Shown here: piece after piece, positions 9,179 through 16,847 of the stretch
Numbering within the stretch: the stretch's first letter is position 1
Layout: every line of letters begins with the position of its first letter
Assembly (NCBI RefSeq): GCF_900182725.1
Contig: NZ_FXTO01000005.1
Span: 1-64,000, forward strand
Reading direction: 5' to 3'
DNA length: 64,000 bases
Origin: Thalassovita litoralis
GTDB lineage: Bacteria > Pseudomonadota > Alphaproteobacteria > Rhodobacterales > Rhodobacteraceae
Program-made: the position numbers and the translations under genes
Notes under the pieces: generated by a model
The model's database searches: none
Seen by the model: the letters and a program-made list of their open reading frames with translations, nothing else
What the model was told of the DNA's origin: nothing

Positions 9179-10036
9179 ATGTCCAAGGCAATCATCACCT
9201 GCGCCGTGAACGGTGTGCTGACCGATCCAAAACAACACAACGTACCCGTGACACCCGCCGAAATGGCCGCCGAGGCCCGCCGCGCCTATGAGGCGGGCGC
9301 CAGCGTCATGCACATCCATCTGCGTCAGCAAGGCCCGGATCAGGGCCATTTGCCCAGTTGGGACATTGACCTGTCCAACGAAGTACAGGCCGCCATCCGC
9401 GATGCCTGTCCTGATGTGATCATCAACCACACCACCGGCGTTGTCGGCCCGAACTATCAGGAAGCGCTGGATGTCGTTACCGCGACCCGCCCGGAAATGG
9501 CCGCCTGCAATGCCGGATCGCTGAACTATCTGAAAATCCGCGCCAATGGCCAATGGGCATGGCCGCCGATGCTGTTCGATAACCCGGTGGAAAAGGTGCA
9601 GCATTTCATTGACACGATCACCAATGCCGGGGGCATCCCCGAATTTGAGTGTTTCGATACCGGCATCGTTCGCAGCGTGGGCATGTACCAGAAAAACGGC
9701 ATGTTCAAAGGCACAGCGCAGATGAATTTCGTGATGGGTGTCGCCTCGGGGCAACCGGCGCGGGCTGATCTGCTGCCCATTCTGGCCGATCTGGCCCCCG
9801 AAGATTCCCGCTGGCAAGTCACCGCCATCGGCCGCGAAGAAATCTGGCCGCTGCACGCCAAGGCCGCTGAACTGGGCGGGCATCTACGCACCGGGCTGGA
9901 GGACACGTTCTATCTGGCGGATGGGACCAAGGTCACGTCCAACGGGCAATTGATCGAAGAAATGGCCAAAACCGCCCGCAACGCTGGCCGCGACATCGCC
10001 ACCCCACAAGAGGCCCGCGCCATTCTGGGTCTGTAA
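9179..10036 (+). CDS. BKACE-family beta-keto acid cleavage enzyme (DUF849)
   Basis: A 285-residue TIM-barrel protein of the BKACE family. These enzymes use a divalent metal to condense a beta-keto acid with acetyl-CoA, yielding acetoacetate and a new CoA ester. The N-terminus AIITCAVNGVLTDP, the metal-site HIHLRQQ near residue 47 and the NHTTG stretch are diagnostic. ATG at 9179 is preferred because AAAGGGGG lies just upstream and the family starts there; longer in-frame extensions lack family similarity. It stands alone, divergent from the carboxylase operon, and ends at a strong terminator. The substrate side chain cannot be told. Confidence 0.88.
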   Translation: MSKAIITCAVNGVLTDPKQHNVPVTPAEMAAEARRAYEAGASVMHIHLRQQGPDQGHLPSWDIDLSNEVQAAIRDACPDVIINHTTGVVGPNYQEALDVVTATRPEMAACNAGSLNYLKIRANGQWAWPPMLFDNPVEKVQHFIDTITNAGGIPEFECFDTGIVRSVGMYQKNGMFKGTAQMNFVMGVASGQPARADLLPILADLAPEDSRWQVTAIGREEIWPLHAKAAELGGHLRTGLEDTFYLADGTKVTSNGQLIEEMAKTARNAGRDIATPQEARAILGL

Positions 10037-10056
10037 CGGACGCGAAGCAAAAACAC

Positions 10057-10087
10057 GGGCAGGCGGCCATATGGCCCCTGCCCTTTT
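10057..10087 (+). terminator. Rho-independent terminator after the BKACE gene
   Basis: GGGCAG at 10057-10062 pairs with CTGCCC ending at 10083, with an inner GGCC-ATAT-GGCC hairpin, followed by TTTT. It lies 20 bases after the stop codon and between convergent genes. Confidence 0.75.
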
Positions 10088-10131
10088 CTGTGCGGATCAA
10101 ATCCCAGGCCCCCAAGGCCAAAGGAAAGGAA

Positions 10132-10542
10132 TTAGGGGTTATCCGCAGTTTCAGCCGTAGGGTTCATTTCGGCCAGCACCTTTTTGGCGGCGCGGAAACA
10201 TTCCAACCCCTGCGGCACCCCGCAGTAAATTGCAATCACATGTATGATGGCCCGCAGTTCCTGAACGGACACCCCATTGTTAATGGCCCCACGACAGTGC
10301 AATTCCCATTCGGTCATTTTGCCCAAAGCCCCGATCATGGACAGGTTCATCATAGACCGGGTTTTCGCATCAATGACATCGTCGCCCCAACCGAACCCCC
10401 AGCACCACGCGGTCATGGCCTCTTGGAACGGGCGGGTAAAATCATCTGCGGCGGCCAGATTGCGCTCGACATACTCAGCGCCAAGGGTTGCTTTACGTTG
10501 CTCAAGGCCCTTCAGGAACAGGTCTTCGTCAAACGTGTTCAT
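10132..10542 (-). CDS. Carboxymuconolactone decarboxylase (CMD/AhpD-like) family protein
   Basis: A 136-residue CMD-fold protein. The stretch SMMNLSMIGALGKMTEWELHC near residue 62 and NGVSVQELRAIIHVIAIYCGVPQGLE near residue 90 match the PcaC-like branch, which lacks the CxxC pair of AhpD peroxidase reductants. The start MNTFDEDLF at 10542 was chosen over an upstream in-frame start that lies inside the preceding gene. It is the third gene of a GntR, DUF1330, CMD run. It may act on a lactone or cyclic intermediate of the neighbouring pathway, an inference from context only. Confidence 0.8.
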   Translation of the reverse strand: MNTFDEDLFLKGLEQRKATLGAEYVERNLAAADDFTRPFQEAMTAWCWGFGWGDDVIDAKTRSMMNLSMIGALGKMTEWELHCRGAINNGVSVQELRAIIHVIAIYCGVPQGLECFRAAKKVLAEMNPTAETADNP

Positions 10543-10555
10543 ATTGCTGATCTTT

Positions 10556-10858
10556 CTATGAATTGGCCGAAGGTACGCCTTCGACAATGGTGACAATGGC
10601 CCGGCACGCAGCTTCGCGCTGGCTGCGGGCGGCTTGGTATTCCGGGGAATGGTAACAGGCCAATGCGGCGGCCTTGCTTTCGAATTCGATTATAACCTGA
10701 CGTTCGAATGCCGTGCCTTCGACGGTTTCCGCATCGCCCCCGCGGGCCAGAAACCGGCCATTGAATTTTTCAAACGCTGCGGGGGCCAAGACCTGATAGC
10801 CCTTGTATTTTTCGGGATCGGTAACGGTGACCAAAGCGATCCAATATCCTTTTGCCAT
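10556..10858 (-). CDS. DUF1330 family protein (ferredoxin-fold dimeric alpha-beta barrel)
   Basis: A 100-residue protein starting MAKGYWIALVTVTDPEKYKGY, the standard opening of DUF1330. It includes GDAETVEGTAFERQVIIEFES and YHSPEYQAARSQRE, the usual central and C-terminal motifs. These small dimeric proteins resemble EthD-type and monooxygenase-like barrels and often accompany degradation pathways, but no firm activity is known. AGGACG precedes the start. It sits between the regulator and the CMD gene in a short operon. Confidence 0.85.
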   Translation of the reverse strand: MAKGYWIALVTVTDPEKYKGYQVLAPAAFEKFNGRFLARGGDAETVEGTAFERQVIIEFESKAAALACYHSPEYQAARSQREAACRAIVTIVEGVPSANS

Positions 10859-10868
10859 GCCGTGCGTC

Positions 10869-11555
10869 CTATTCTGCTATATCCGTCAGGAATTTTCGGG
10901 CGATCGCCGAGGCAGCCGCGATGTGGGTGATAACCGCCTGTCGGGCCGCTTCGGGATCATTCGCAACAATCGCATCATGTATGGCCTGCAAATGGACAAG
11001 CCCCGGACTTTCGCGGCTTTTGTCGGCAATGGTCATCGCCCGCAGGCGACTGATCCGGCCATTCAGGCGTTGCACGATATCCCATGCGATTGTGTGCCCC
11101 GCCTCAAGGAAAATCAGTTCATAGAAATCTGTCGTCGCCTGTAGATGCTTGGACCATGTTTTATCGGCGGCAGTAGCTTCGACAGCTTTCAGCGCCCTGC
11201 CTAATTTGCCAGCGAACCCTTTTGTTTGCGTGGTTGCGGCCTGTGCGGCGGCGGCGGATTCAAGCTGTTGGCGGATGTCATAGATTTGCCGCGCCTGATC
11301 CCAGTTCAGCGTTGCAACAATCGGGCCGCGATTGGGCAGAATCTCCACCAAACCTTCGGCTTCCAGAAATCGAATTGTTTCCCGAATGACTGTTCGGCTC
11401 ACCCCCAGTTGGTCACACAATGGGCGTTCCACCAAACGATCACCGGGCGCAAAATGGCCGCTTATGATGGCTTCCCTCATCCGCTCCTGCACGATTTCAC
11501 GCAGCGTTTGCGGGGCTTTATCAATTTTCTGAAGGGCTGATGCAGTCTGATCCAT
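10869..11555 (-). CDS. GntR-family regulator with FCD domain, divergent from the flavin monooxygenase operon
   Basis: A 228-residue FadR-type regulator. The winged helix covers about residues 17-80, with RLVERPLCDQLGVSRTVIRETIRFLEAEGL as recognition region. The FCD effector domain follows with conserved polar residues near ATTDFYELIF and HLQAIHDAI. It is divergent from the DUF1185-led operon, and the perfect palindrome ATGGTATACCAT in the shared intergenic region has the shape of operators known for this regulator family. It probably represses that operon and its own gene until a pathway intermediate binds. Confidence 0.88.
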   Translation of the reverse strand: MDQTASALQKIDKAPQTLREIVQERMREAIISGHFAPGDRLVERPLCDQLGVSRTVIRETIRFLEAEGLVEILPNRGPIVATLNWDQARQIYDIRQQLESAAAAQAATTQTKGFAGKLGRALKAVEATAADKTWSKHLQATTDFYELIFLEAGHTIAWDIVQRLNGRISRLRAMTIADKSRESPGLVHLQAIHDAIVANDPEAARQAVITHIAAASAIARKFLTDIAE

Positions 11556-11597
11556 GCGAACCCCAATAGCAGGAAATTTTCGGGATCACAAGAAATC

Positions 11598-11627
11598 TTG
11601 ACAGACAGGATTATGGTATACCATGAT
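11598..11627 (+). promoter_or_regulatory. Probable promoter with GntR-type operator palindrome
   Basis: A TTGACA box at 11598-11603 is followed after 18 bases by CATGAT (11622-11627), a weak -10 candidate. Within the spacer lies the perfect 12-base palindrome ATGGTATACCAT (11613-11624), which matches the TGGTATACCA-like operators known for FadR/VanR-type GntR repressors. A repressor bound here would block polymerase. The arrangement also argues against a TTG start codon at 11598 for the downstream gene. Confidence 0.7.
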
Positions 11628-11663
11628 ACAACCCAACAAGCCGCCACAGGGGAAACCGCACCA

Positions 11664-12266
11664 ATGCCAGCCGAGATTCGCAAAACGCTTTTGCATGTCG
11701 AAAACACCTTGATCGAAGGGGGCAAAGCTGCCGAAACCCCGCTGACGCTGATTGCCGCGATGGCTGTTATCCGCAATCCGTGGGCCGGGCAGGGGTTTGT
11801 TGAAAACCTGACCCCGGCCATCCGCGATTGCGCGCCGGGGCTTGGGGCGCTGCTGACAGAAATGGTGCTGGAGGCTGCCGGTGGCGGCGATAAGGTCGAA
11901 GGCTACGGAAAAGCCGCGATTGTCGGCCTGAACGGCGAGGTGGAACATGCCTCGGGCCTGATTCACACGCTGCATTTTGGCAATCATTACCGCAGCGCGG
12001 TTGGGGCCAAATCGTATCTGTCGTTCTGCAACACGCGCGGCCCGGCGAACGCGCCGCTGCTGATCCCCCTGATGGATAAAAACGACGGCGGACGCCGGTC
12101 GCATTACCTGACGATCCAAACCTCGGTCGCGGATGCGCCGGGGGCGGATGAAATCCTGATTGCGCTGGGGGCTTCGATCGGGGGGCGGCCACATCACCGG
12201 ATTGGCGACCGTTATCAGGATCTGAAGGAACTGGGCCATGACCTTGACAACCCTGCGTCTGTCTGA
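11664..12266 (+). CDS. DUF1185 (amino acid synthesis family) protein
   Basis: A 200-residue protein of the DUF1185 family, named amino acid synthesis family from a structural-genomics label rather than a proven activity. The family start IRKTLLHVENTLIEGG and the motifs IRNPWAGQGFVENLTP, GKAAIVGLNGEVEHASGLIHT and RPHHRIGDRYQD are all present. ATG at 11664 follows AGGGGAA and matches the family N-terminus. The frame is open to a TTG at 11598, but that codon is the -35 box. It opens a five-gene operon with a hydrolase and a two-component flavin monooxygenase, so a role on a ring-cleavage product is plausible but unproved. Confidence 0.83.
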   Translation: MPAEIRKTLLHVENTLIEGGKAAETPLTLIAAMAVIRNPWAGQGFVENLTPAIRDCAPGLGALLTEMVLEAAGGGDKVEGYGKAAIVGLNGEVEHASGLIHTLHFGNHYRSAVGAKSYLSFCNTRGPANAPLLIPLMDKNDGGRRSHYLTIQTSVADAPGADEILIALGASIGGRPHHRIGDRYQDLKELGHDLDNPASV

Positions 12267-13059
12267 GGGCGGTCGGACCGTTTCCTATCGCGACCAAGGA
12301 ACCGGCGTTCCCTTGGTGCTGATCCACGGTGTCGGGTTGCAATCGGCGGCGTGGGGACCACAGATTCAGGCCTTGCAGGAGAGTTGCCGGGTGATCGCGG
12401 TGGATATGCCCGGCCACGGCGGCAGCGCCCCCCTGCCCACGGGCAGCGCCTTGTCTGACTTCGTGGCATGGGGGCAGGCGTTCATCCGGGAACTGGGGCT
12501 GGGGCCGGTGAATTTGGCAGGGCATTCAATGGGGGCGCTGATCGCTGGCGGGCTGGCCTGCGACTATCCCGCCCTGATCCGCCGGGTTGCCCTGTTGAAT
12601 GGTGTGTTTGAACGCGACCGTGCGGCCAGTCAGGCGGTGATCGCCCGCGCCCAACAGATCCAAACCGGACAGCCAGACCTGCATACACCACTGACCCGGT
12701 GGTTCGGCACCGCTGCCGACGCGGCCCCCATCCGGGAACAAGTCGGCGCGTGGCTTCGTCAGGTGGATCAGCGCGGCTATGCCACGGCCTATTCCGCGTT
12801 TGCCCACGGGGATGCGACCTATGCGGATCAATACAGCCAGATCACCTGCCCCTTTCTGGCGATGACAGGGGACGGCGACCCAAATTCAACGCCTGCGATG
12901 TCCGAAGCCATGGCGAACCGCGCCCCATTTGGCAGGTCCGTCACCATTCATGGCCATCGGCACATGATCAACCTGACCGCCCCCGACGCGGTGAACCAGC
13001 ATCTGCGCCACTGGCTGCAATGCCCGACAGAACAGGGATACTGCAATGACACCGATTGA
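12238..13059 (+). CDS. Alpha/beta-fold hydrolase
   Basis: A 273-residue hydrolase of the meta-cleavage/3-oxoadipate enol-lactonase-like group. The oxyanion segment LIHGVGLQSAAW (about residue 30), the nucleophile elbow AGHSMGALIAGG with serine near residue 98, an acid in the TGDGDPN region and the terminal histidine in GHRHMINL complete the triad. Its ATG lies 29 bases inside the end of the DUF1185 gene, and its own end overlaps the flavin reductase gene by 14 bases, so the genes are tightly coupled. It may hydrolyse an amide or ester made by the monooxygenase. Confidence 0.87.
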   Translation: MTLTTLRLSEGGRTVSYRDQGTGVPLVLIHGVGLQSAAWGPQIQALQESCRVIAVDMPGHGGSAPLPTGSALSDFVAWGQAFIRELGLGPVNLAGHSMGALIAGGLACDYPALIRRVALLNGVFERDRAASQAVIARAQQIQTGQPDLHTPLTRWFGTAADAAPIREQVGAWLRQVDQRGYATAYSAFAHGDATYADQYSQITCPFLAMTGDGDPNSTPAMSEAMANRAPFGRSVTIHGHRHMINLTAPDAVNQHLRHWLQCPTEQGYCNDTD

Positions 13060-13954
13060 TCCGCGCGCTTTGCGAAATGCCTTTGGAACCTTCATGACGG
13101 GCGTCACGGTGGTGACGGCATTGGATCATAATAAGGCCCCCATCGGATTTACGGCCAATTCGTTCACCTCGGTTTCGCTGGACCCGCCTTTGGTATTGGT
13201 CTGCGTGGCCAACAGTTCGAAAAACTATGCCGCATTGGCCGGGGCAGACGGGTTTGCCGTAAATATTCTGGCTGAAAACCAGATCGAGATTTCCAACACC
13301 TTCGCGCGACCGTCCGAAGATCGCTTTGCCCATGTTGCATGGCACCCCGGCCCTGCGGGATCCCCCGTGCTACAGGGGGGTTCGGCATGGTTTGACTGCA
13401 CGATGCATCAAACAGTGGATGCCGGGGATCACATGATCCTGATCGGTCAGGTCCGCGCCTTTGACAGCAGCATTCACCCCGGCCTTGGCTATGTGCGCGG
13501 GGCGTATGTAACCCCGTCCACATCAACCGAAGCCATCGCCCAACACGCCAAACTGATCGTTTCAGCGCTGATCGTGCGCGATAATCAGGTGTTGTTGCAG
13601 GACGATGGAAATGGCGGGCTGGCCCTGCCTGAAATCGACGTAACCAAAGGCGGCGCTTCGGATGCGATCAAACATGTGATCGCAAAAACCGGCCTGCGTG
13701 CGGAACCCGGATTTGTGTACGCCCTGTACGAAGATACCGGGCGCAAAATCCAGCACATCGTTTTCTTGTGCCAAGCCTCGGACGGCGCCCCGCATCTGGG
13801 GGCGTTTGTCCCGATTTCGGCCTCGGCCTTCGACGATGTGACAGACCCGGCCACCCTGTCGATGCTGCAACGCTTTGCCACGGAAAGCACGCTGGAAAAC
13901 TACGGTGTTTACTACGGAAACCACAACAGCGGCGAAGTTCGCTTCACCGCATAA
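13046..13954 (+). CDS. Flavin reductase fused to a degenerate Nudix-like domain
   Basis: A 302-residue two-domain protein. Residues 1-160 are a flavin reductase of the HpaC/NtaB split-barrel type (MTGVTVVTALDHN, GFTANSFTSVSLDPPLVLVC, GYVRGAYVTP), which reduces FMN or FAD with NAD(P)H for a partner monooxygenase. Residues about 168-285 look like a Nudix fold (SALIVRDNQVLLQDDGNGG, then KGGASDAIKHVIAKTGLRAE). The Nudix box REXXEE acids are missing, so hydrolysis is unlikely. The usual single-domain reductase is about 160-190 residues. The gene lies directly upstream of the luciferase-like oxygenase it should serve. Confidence 0.83.
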   Translation: MTPIDPRALRNAFGTFMTGVTVVTALDHNKAPIGFTANSFTSVSLDPPLVLVCVANSSKNYAALAGADGFAVNILAENQIEISNTFARPSEDRFAHVAWHPGPAGSPVLQGGSAWFDCTMHQTVDAGDHMILIGQVRAFDSSIHPGLGYVRGAYVTPSTSTEAIAQHAKLIVSALIVRDNQVLLQDDGNGGLALPEIDVTKGGASDAIKHVIAKTGLRAEPGFVYALYEDTGRKIQHIVFLCQASDGAPHLGAFVPISASAFDDVTDPATLSMLQRFATESTLENYGVYYGNHNSGEVRFTA

Positions 13955-13969
13955 ATCAAGAGGTCAAAT

Positions 13970-15007
13970 ATGCGCTTTTCACTTTTTGCACATATGGAGC
14001 GTATGACACCGGATCAGGATCAGCGGCAGCTTTACGACGAATTTGTTGCCTTGGCCCAGATTGCCGATCAGGGCGGAATGCACGCAGTCTGGACCGGCGA
14101 ACATCATGGGATAGATTTCACCATTTCCCCGAACCCGTTTCTGAATCTGGTTGATCTGGCCCATAAAACCAAAAATGTGCGCTTAGGGACCGGGACGGTG
14201 ATCGCCCCATTCTGGCATCCGATCCGGCTGGCGGGCGAAGCGGCAATGACCGATATCATTGTCGGTGGCCGTCTTGAACTGGGCGTTGCGCGCGGGGCCT
14301 ATAGCTATGAATACGAACGGATGATGCCGGGCATGGACGCATGGGAAGCCGGGCAACGGATGCGCGAACTGGTTCCCGCGCTCAAAGGGCTGTGGAAAGG
14401 CGACTATGCACAAGAGGGGCAGTTTCATTCTTTTCCCTCCACCACTGCATCCCCTAAACCCGTGCAACAGGACGGACCGCCGATCTGGGTGGCCGCCCGC
14501 GACCCCAACAGCCATGAATTTGCGGTATCCACCGGCTGCAATGTGCAGGTGACTCCGCTTTGGCAAGGGGACGATGAAATCATCAGGCTGATGGACACAT
14601 TCACCGCCGCCTGCGCGAAATTTCCGAATATCCCCCGCCCGGAAATCATGCTGCTGAACCATACCTATATCGCGGCCGACATGGCCGACGCCCAACAAGC
14701 CGCAGAAGAAATAAACCGCTTCTATTGCTATTTTGGGGCATGGTTCAAAAACGAACGCCCGGTTTCGCAGGGCTTGATCGAACCGCTCGGTGATGCGGAT
14801 ATTGCTGCGCATCCGTTTTATTCCCCGGCGGCGATGTTGCGCGATAATGTTATCACGACAGCGGATCAGGCGATTGACCGGATCAAAACCTATGAACGCA
14901 TGGGTTATGATGAATATTCATTCTGGATCGACAGCGGCATGAGCTTTGATCGCAAAAAAGCATCACTGGAACGCTTCATCCGCGATGTCATGCCCGCCTT
15001 TGCCTGA
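13970..15007 (+). CDS. Luciferase-like (LLM class) flavin-dependent monooxygenase
   Basis: A 345-residue bacterial-luciferase-fold TIM barrel. Visible are the N-terminal strand MRFSLFAHMERM, the substrate/flavin region WTGEHHGIDFTISPNPF, RLGTGTVIAPFWHPIRLAGE and GRLELGVARGAYSYEYERM, all typical of alkanal-type oxygenases. It would use reduced flavin from the reductase encoded 15 bases upstream to oxygenate a substrate, possibly with ring or C-C cleavage. The downstream aldehyde dehydrogenase and upstream hydrolase suggest that an aldehyde and an acid are released. The substrate is not known. Confidence 0.88.
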   Translation: MRFSLFAHMERMTPDQDQRQLYDEFVALAQIADQGGMHAVWTGEHHGIDFTISPNPFLNLVDLAHKTKNVRLGTGTVIAPFWHPIRLAGEAAMTDIIVGGRLELGVARGAYSYEYERMMPGMDAWEAGQRMRELVPALKGLWKGDYAQEGQFHSFPSTTASPKPVQQDGPPIWVAARDPNSHEFAVSTGCNVQVTPLWQGDDEIIRLMDTFTAACAKFPNIPRPEIMLLNHTYIAADMADAQQAAEEINRFYCYFGAWFKNERPVSQGLIEPLGDADIAAHPFYSPAAMLRDNVITTADQAIDRIKTYERMGYDEYSFWIDSGMSFDRKKASLERFIRDVMPAFA

Positions 15008-15017
15008 GGAACGAACG

Positions 15018-16484
15018 ATGCAACATTTTCAGCACTACATCGGGGGCCGCTTTGCGAATGGTGCGGCGCAGTTTCCCAGCACCGACCCCGCCACAGGCGA
15101 AATCTGGGCAATGATGCCCGAAGCCCGCGAAGCCGATGTAAATGCTGCGGTGGATGCCGCGCATTCGGCCTTTGTCTCGCCGGAATGGGCGGACATGACC
15201 GCGACAGGCCGGGGTAAGCTGTTGCAGCGGCTGGCCGATCTGGTTGCTGAAAACGCCCCGAAACTGGCGCAGCTTGAAACCCGCGACACGGGCAAGATCA
15301 TCCGCGAAACATCAGCGCAAATTGCTTATGTGGCGGATTATTACCGCTATTACGCCGGACTGGCCGACAAAATCGAAGGCGCCCATCTGCCAATCGACAA
15401 ACCAGACATGGAGGTGTGGCTGCGCCGCGAACCTGTCGGGGTCGTCGCGGCGGTCGTGCCGTGGAATTCGCAATTGTTCCTGTCTGCGGTCAAAATCGGC
15501 CCGGCTCTGGCTGCGGGCTGCTGTGTCGTGCTGAAAGTCTCGGAACAGGCCCCGGCCCCGATGCTGGAATTTGCCCGTATTTTCGATCAGGCCGGATTTC
15601 CGCCGGGGGTGCTGAATATCATCACCGGGTTTGGCCCCACCTGTGGTTCCGTCCTGACCAGCCACCCCAAGGTGGACCACGTTGCCTTTACCGGCGGGCC
15701 GGAAACCGCGCGGCATATCGTGCGCAACTCGGCTGAAAATCTGGCTTCGACCTCGTTGGAACTGGGGGGGAAATCCCCGTTCATCGTCTTCGAAGACGCC
15801 GATATCGAAAGCGCCGTGAATGCACAGGTGTCTGGGATATTCGCCGCATCGGGCCAAAGTTGCGTCGCAGGATCGCGGCTGATTATTTCCAATAAAATCA
15901 AAGATGCCTTCCTGACCCGGCTAAAGGAAAAAGCCGAAGCCGTCATCATTGGCGACCCAAACGATATGGCAACCGAAATCGGCCCCTTGTGTACGCAAGC
16001 CCAAATTCAAACCGCAACGGACATCATCGCCGCATCGGAGAATGCCGGGGCCAGCGTGATCACCGGCGGCAGGCCTGTGGCGATACGGGGGAATTATTTC
16101 CCTCCAACAATCATAGATTGCAGCGACACCCCAGATGCCCCCTGTCTGACACAGGAATTTTTTGGCCCCGTCCTGTCGGTCGTTGGGTTCGATACCGAAG
16201 CAGACGCCCTGCGTATCGCCAATGATACGGCATACGGGTTGGCATCGGGGGTGTTTACGCGTGATTTAACCCGCGCCCACCGGATGATCCGCAAAATCCG
16301 CGCGGGGATCGTCTGGATCAACACCTATCGCGCGGTCAGCCCGATCGCCCCGTTTGGCGGGCATGGTCTGTCGGGACATGGGCGCGAAGGGGGGATTCAG
16401 GCCGCCCTGGATTATACCAAGGTAAAAACCGTCTGGCTGCGCACCAGCGACGCCCCAATCCCCGACCCGTTCATCATGCGCTAG
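15018..16484 (+). CDS. NAD(P)-dependent aldehyde dehydrogenase
   Basis: A 488-residue ALDH-superfamily enzyme of full length. The Rossmann segment GVVAAVVPWNSQLFL, the catalytic glutamate in ELGGKSPFIVFEDADI and the catalytic cysteine in FAASGQSCVAGSRL are present, as is the C-terminal GLSGHGREGG. ATG at 15018 was chosen: it follows GAGGAACGAACG and matches the family start QHFQHYIGG. An upstream in-frame start lies inside the previous gene. It is the last gene of the operon and would oxidise the aldehyde made by the monooxygenase/hydrolase pair, for example a semialdehyde. Confidence 0.9.
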   Translation: MQHFQHYIGGRFANGAAQFPSTDPATGEIWAMMPEAREADVNAAVDAAHSAFVSPEWADMTATGRGKLLQRLADLVAENAPKLAQLETRDTGKIIRETSAQIAYVADYYRYYAGLADKIEGAHLPIDKPDMEVWLRREPVGVVAAVVPWNSQLFLSAVKIGPALAAGCCVVLKVSEQAPAPMLEFARIFDQAGFPPGVLNIITGFGPTCGSVLTSHPKVDHVAFTGGPETARHIVRNSAENLASTSLELGGKSPFIVFEDADIESAVNAQVSGIFAASGQSCVAGSRLIISNKIKDAFLTRLKEKAEAVIIGDPNDMATEIGPLCTQAQIQTATDIIAASENAGASVITGGRPVAIRGNYFPPTIIDCSDTPDAPCLTQEFFGPVLSVVGFDTEADALRIANDTAYGLASGVFTRDLTRAHRMIRKIRAGIVWINTYRAVSPIAPFGGHGLSGHGREGGIQAALDYTKVKTVWLRTSDAPIPDPFIMR

Positions 16485-16486
16485 TG

Positions 16487-16518
16487 CCCCCGGCACATCC
16501 GGGGTTCAGGCGCCTGAA
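16487..16518. terminator. Two small hairpins between convergent operons
   Basis: CCCCGG (16488-16493) and CCGGGG (16499-16504) form a tight stem, directly followed by the perfect palindrome TTCAGGCGCCTGAA (16505-16518). They occupy the 63-base gap between convergent genes. No T-run follows, so termination strength is uncertain. Confidence 0.5.
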
Positions 16519-16547
16519 AACTGGCTCGGATAGCTGACCAGAGGTGC

Positions 16548-16847
16548 CTAAACCTCCATCTCCAGCAGGACCGAGGCCAGACATTTCCCATGCGCATCCA
16601 ATGCCAGCGATCGGGTGACACCCCCCGTCAGCGCGCCGCGGATCACGAAATTCATCGCTTGCAACTGCGGCAGCACATAGCGCGTCACCACCGCCGGATC
16701 GGCATGGCCCAAATACGCAGCCACCCGCGCTTCGGTTACGCGCTCTTGCAGCAGCGGCCAGTCTTCGGCGCGATAGGCAATGACAGAGATATTGGAAATA
16801 TCGCCTTTATCCCCGGTCCGGGCATGAGCCAGTTCATGCAGTTTCAT
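16548..16847 (-). CDS. AtuA-related small protein (AtuA C-terminal ferredoxin-fold domain)
   Basis: A 99-residue protein starting KLHELAHARTGDKGDISNISVIAY. This is the highly conserved opening of the domain that forms the C-terminus of AtuA in pseudomonads. Here it is a separate gene overlapping the larger AtuA part by 14 bases. The ARTGDKGD motif suggests a ligand-binding loop. The activity of the family is unknown; atuA is needed for acyclic terpene use in Pseudomonas, but close relatives occur with many other pathways. Confidence 0.85.
   Translation of the reverse strand: MKLHELAHARTGDKGDISNISVIAYRAEDWPLLQERVTEARVAAYLGHADPAVVTRYVLPQLQAMNFVIRGALTGGVTRSLALDAHGKCLASVLLEMEV

Noticed and set aside
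11598-11663. TTG start for the DUF1185 gene
   Set aside because: TTGACA at this place is better read as a -35 box with an operator in the spacer; the family N-terminus starts at the ATG at 11664, which has a ribosome site.
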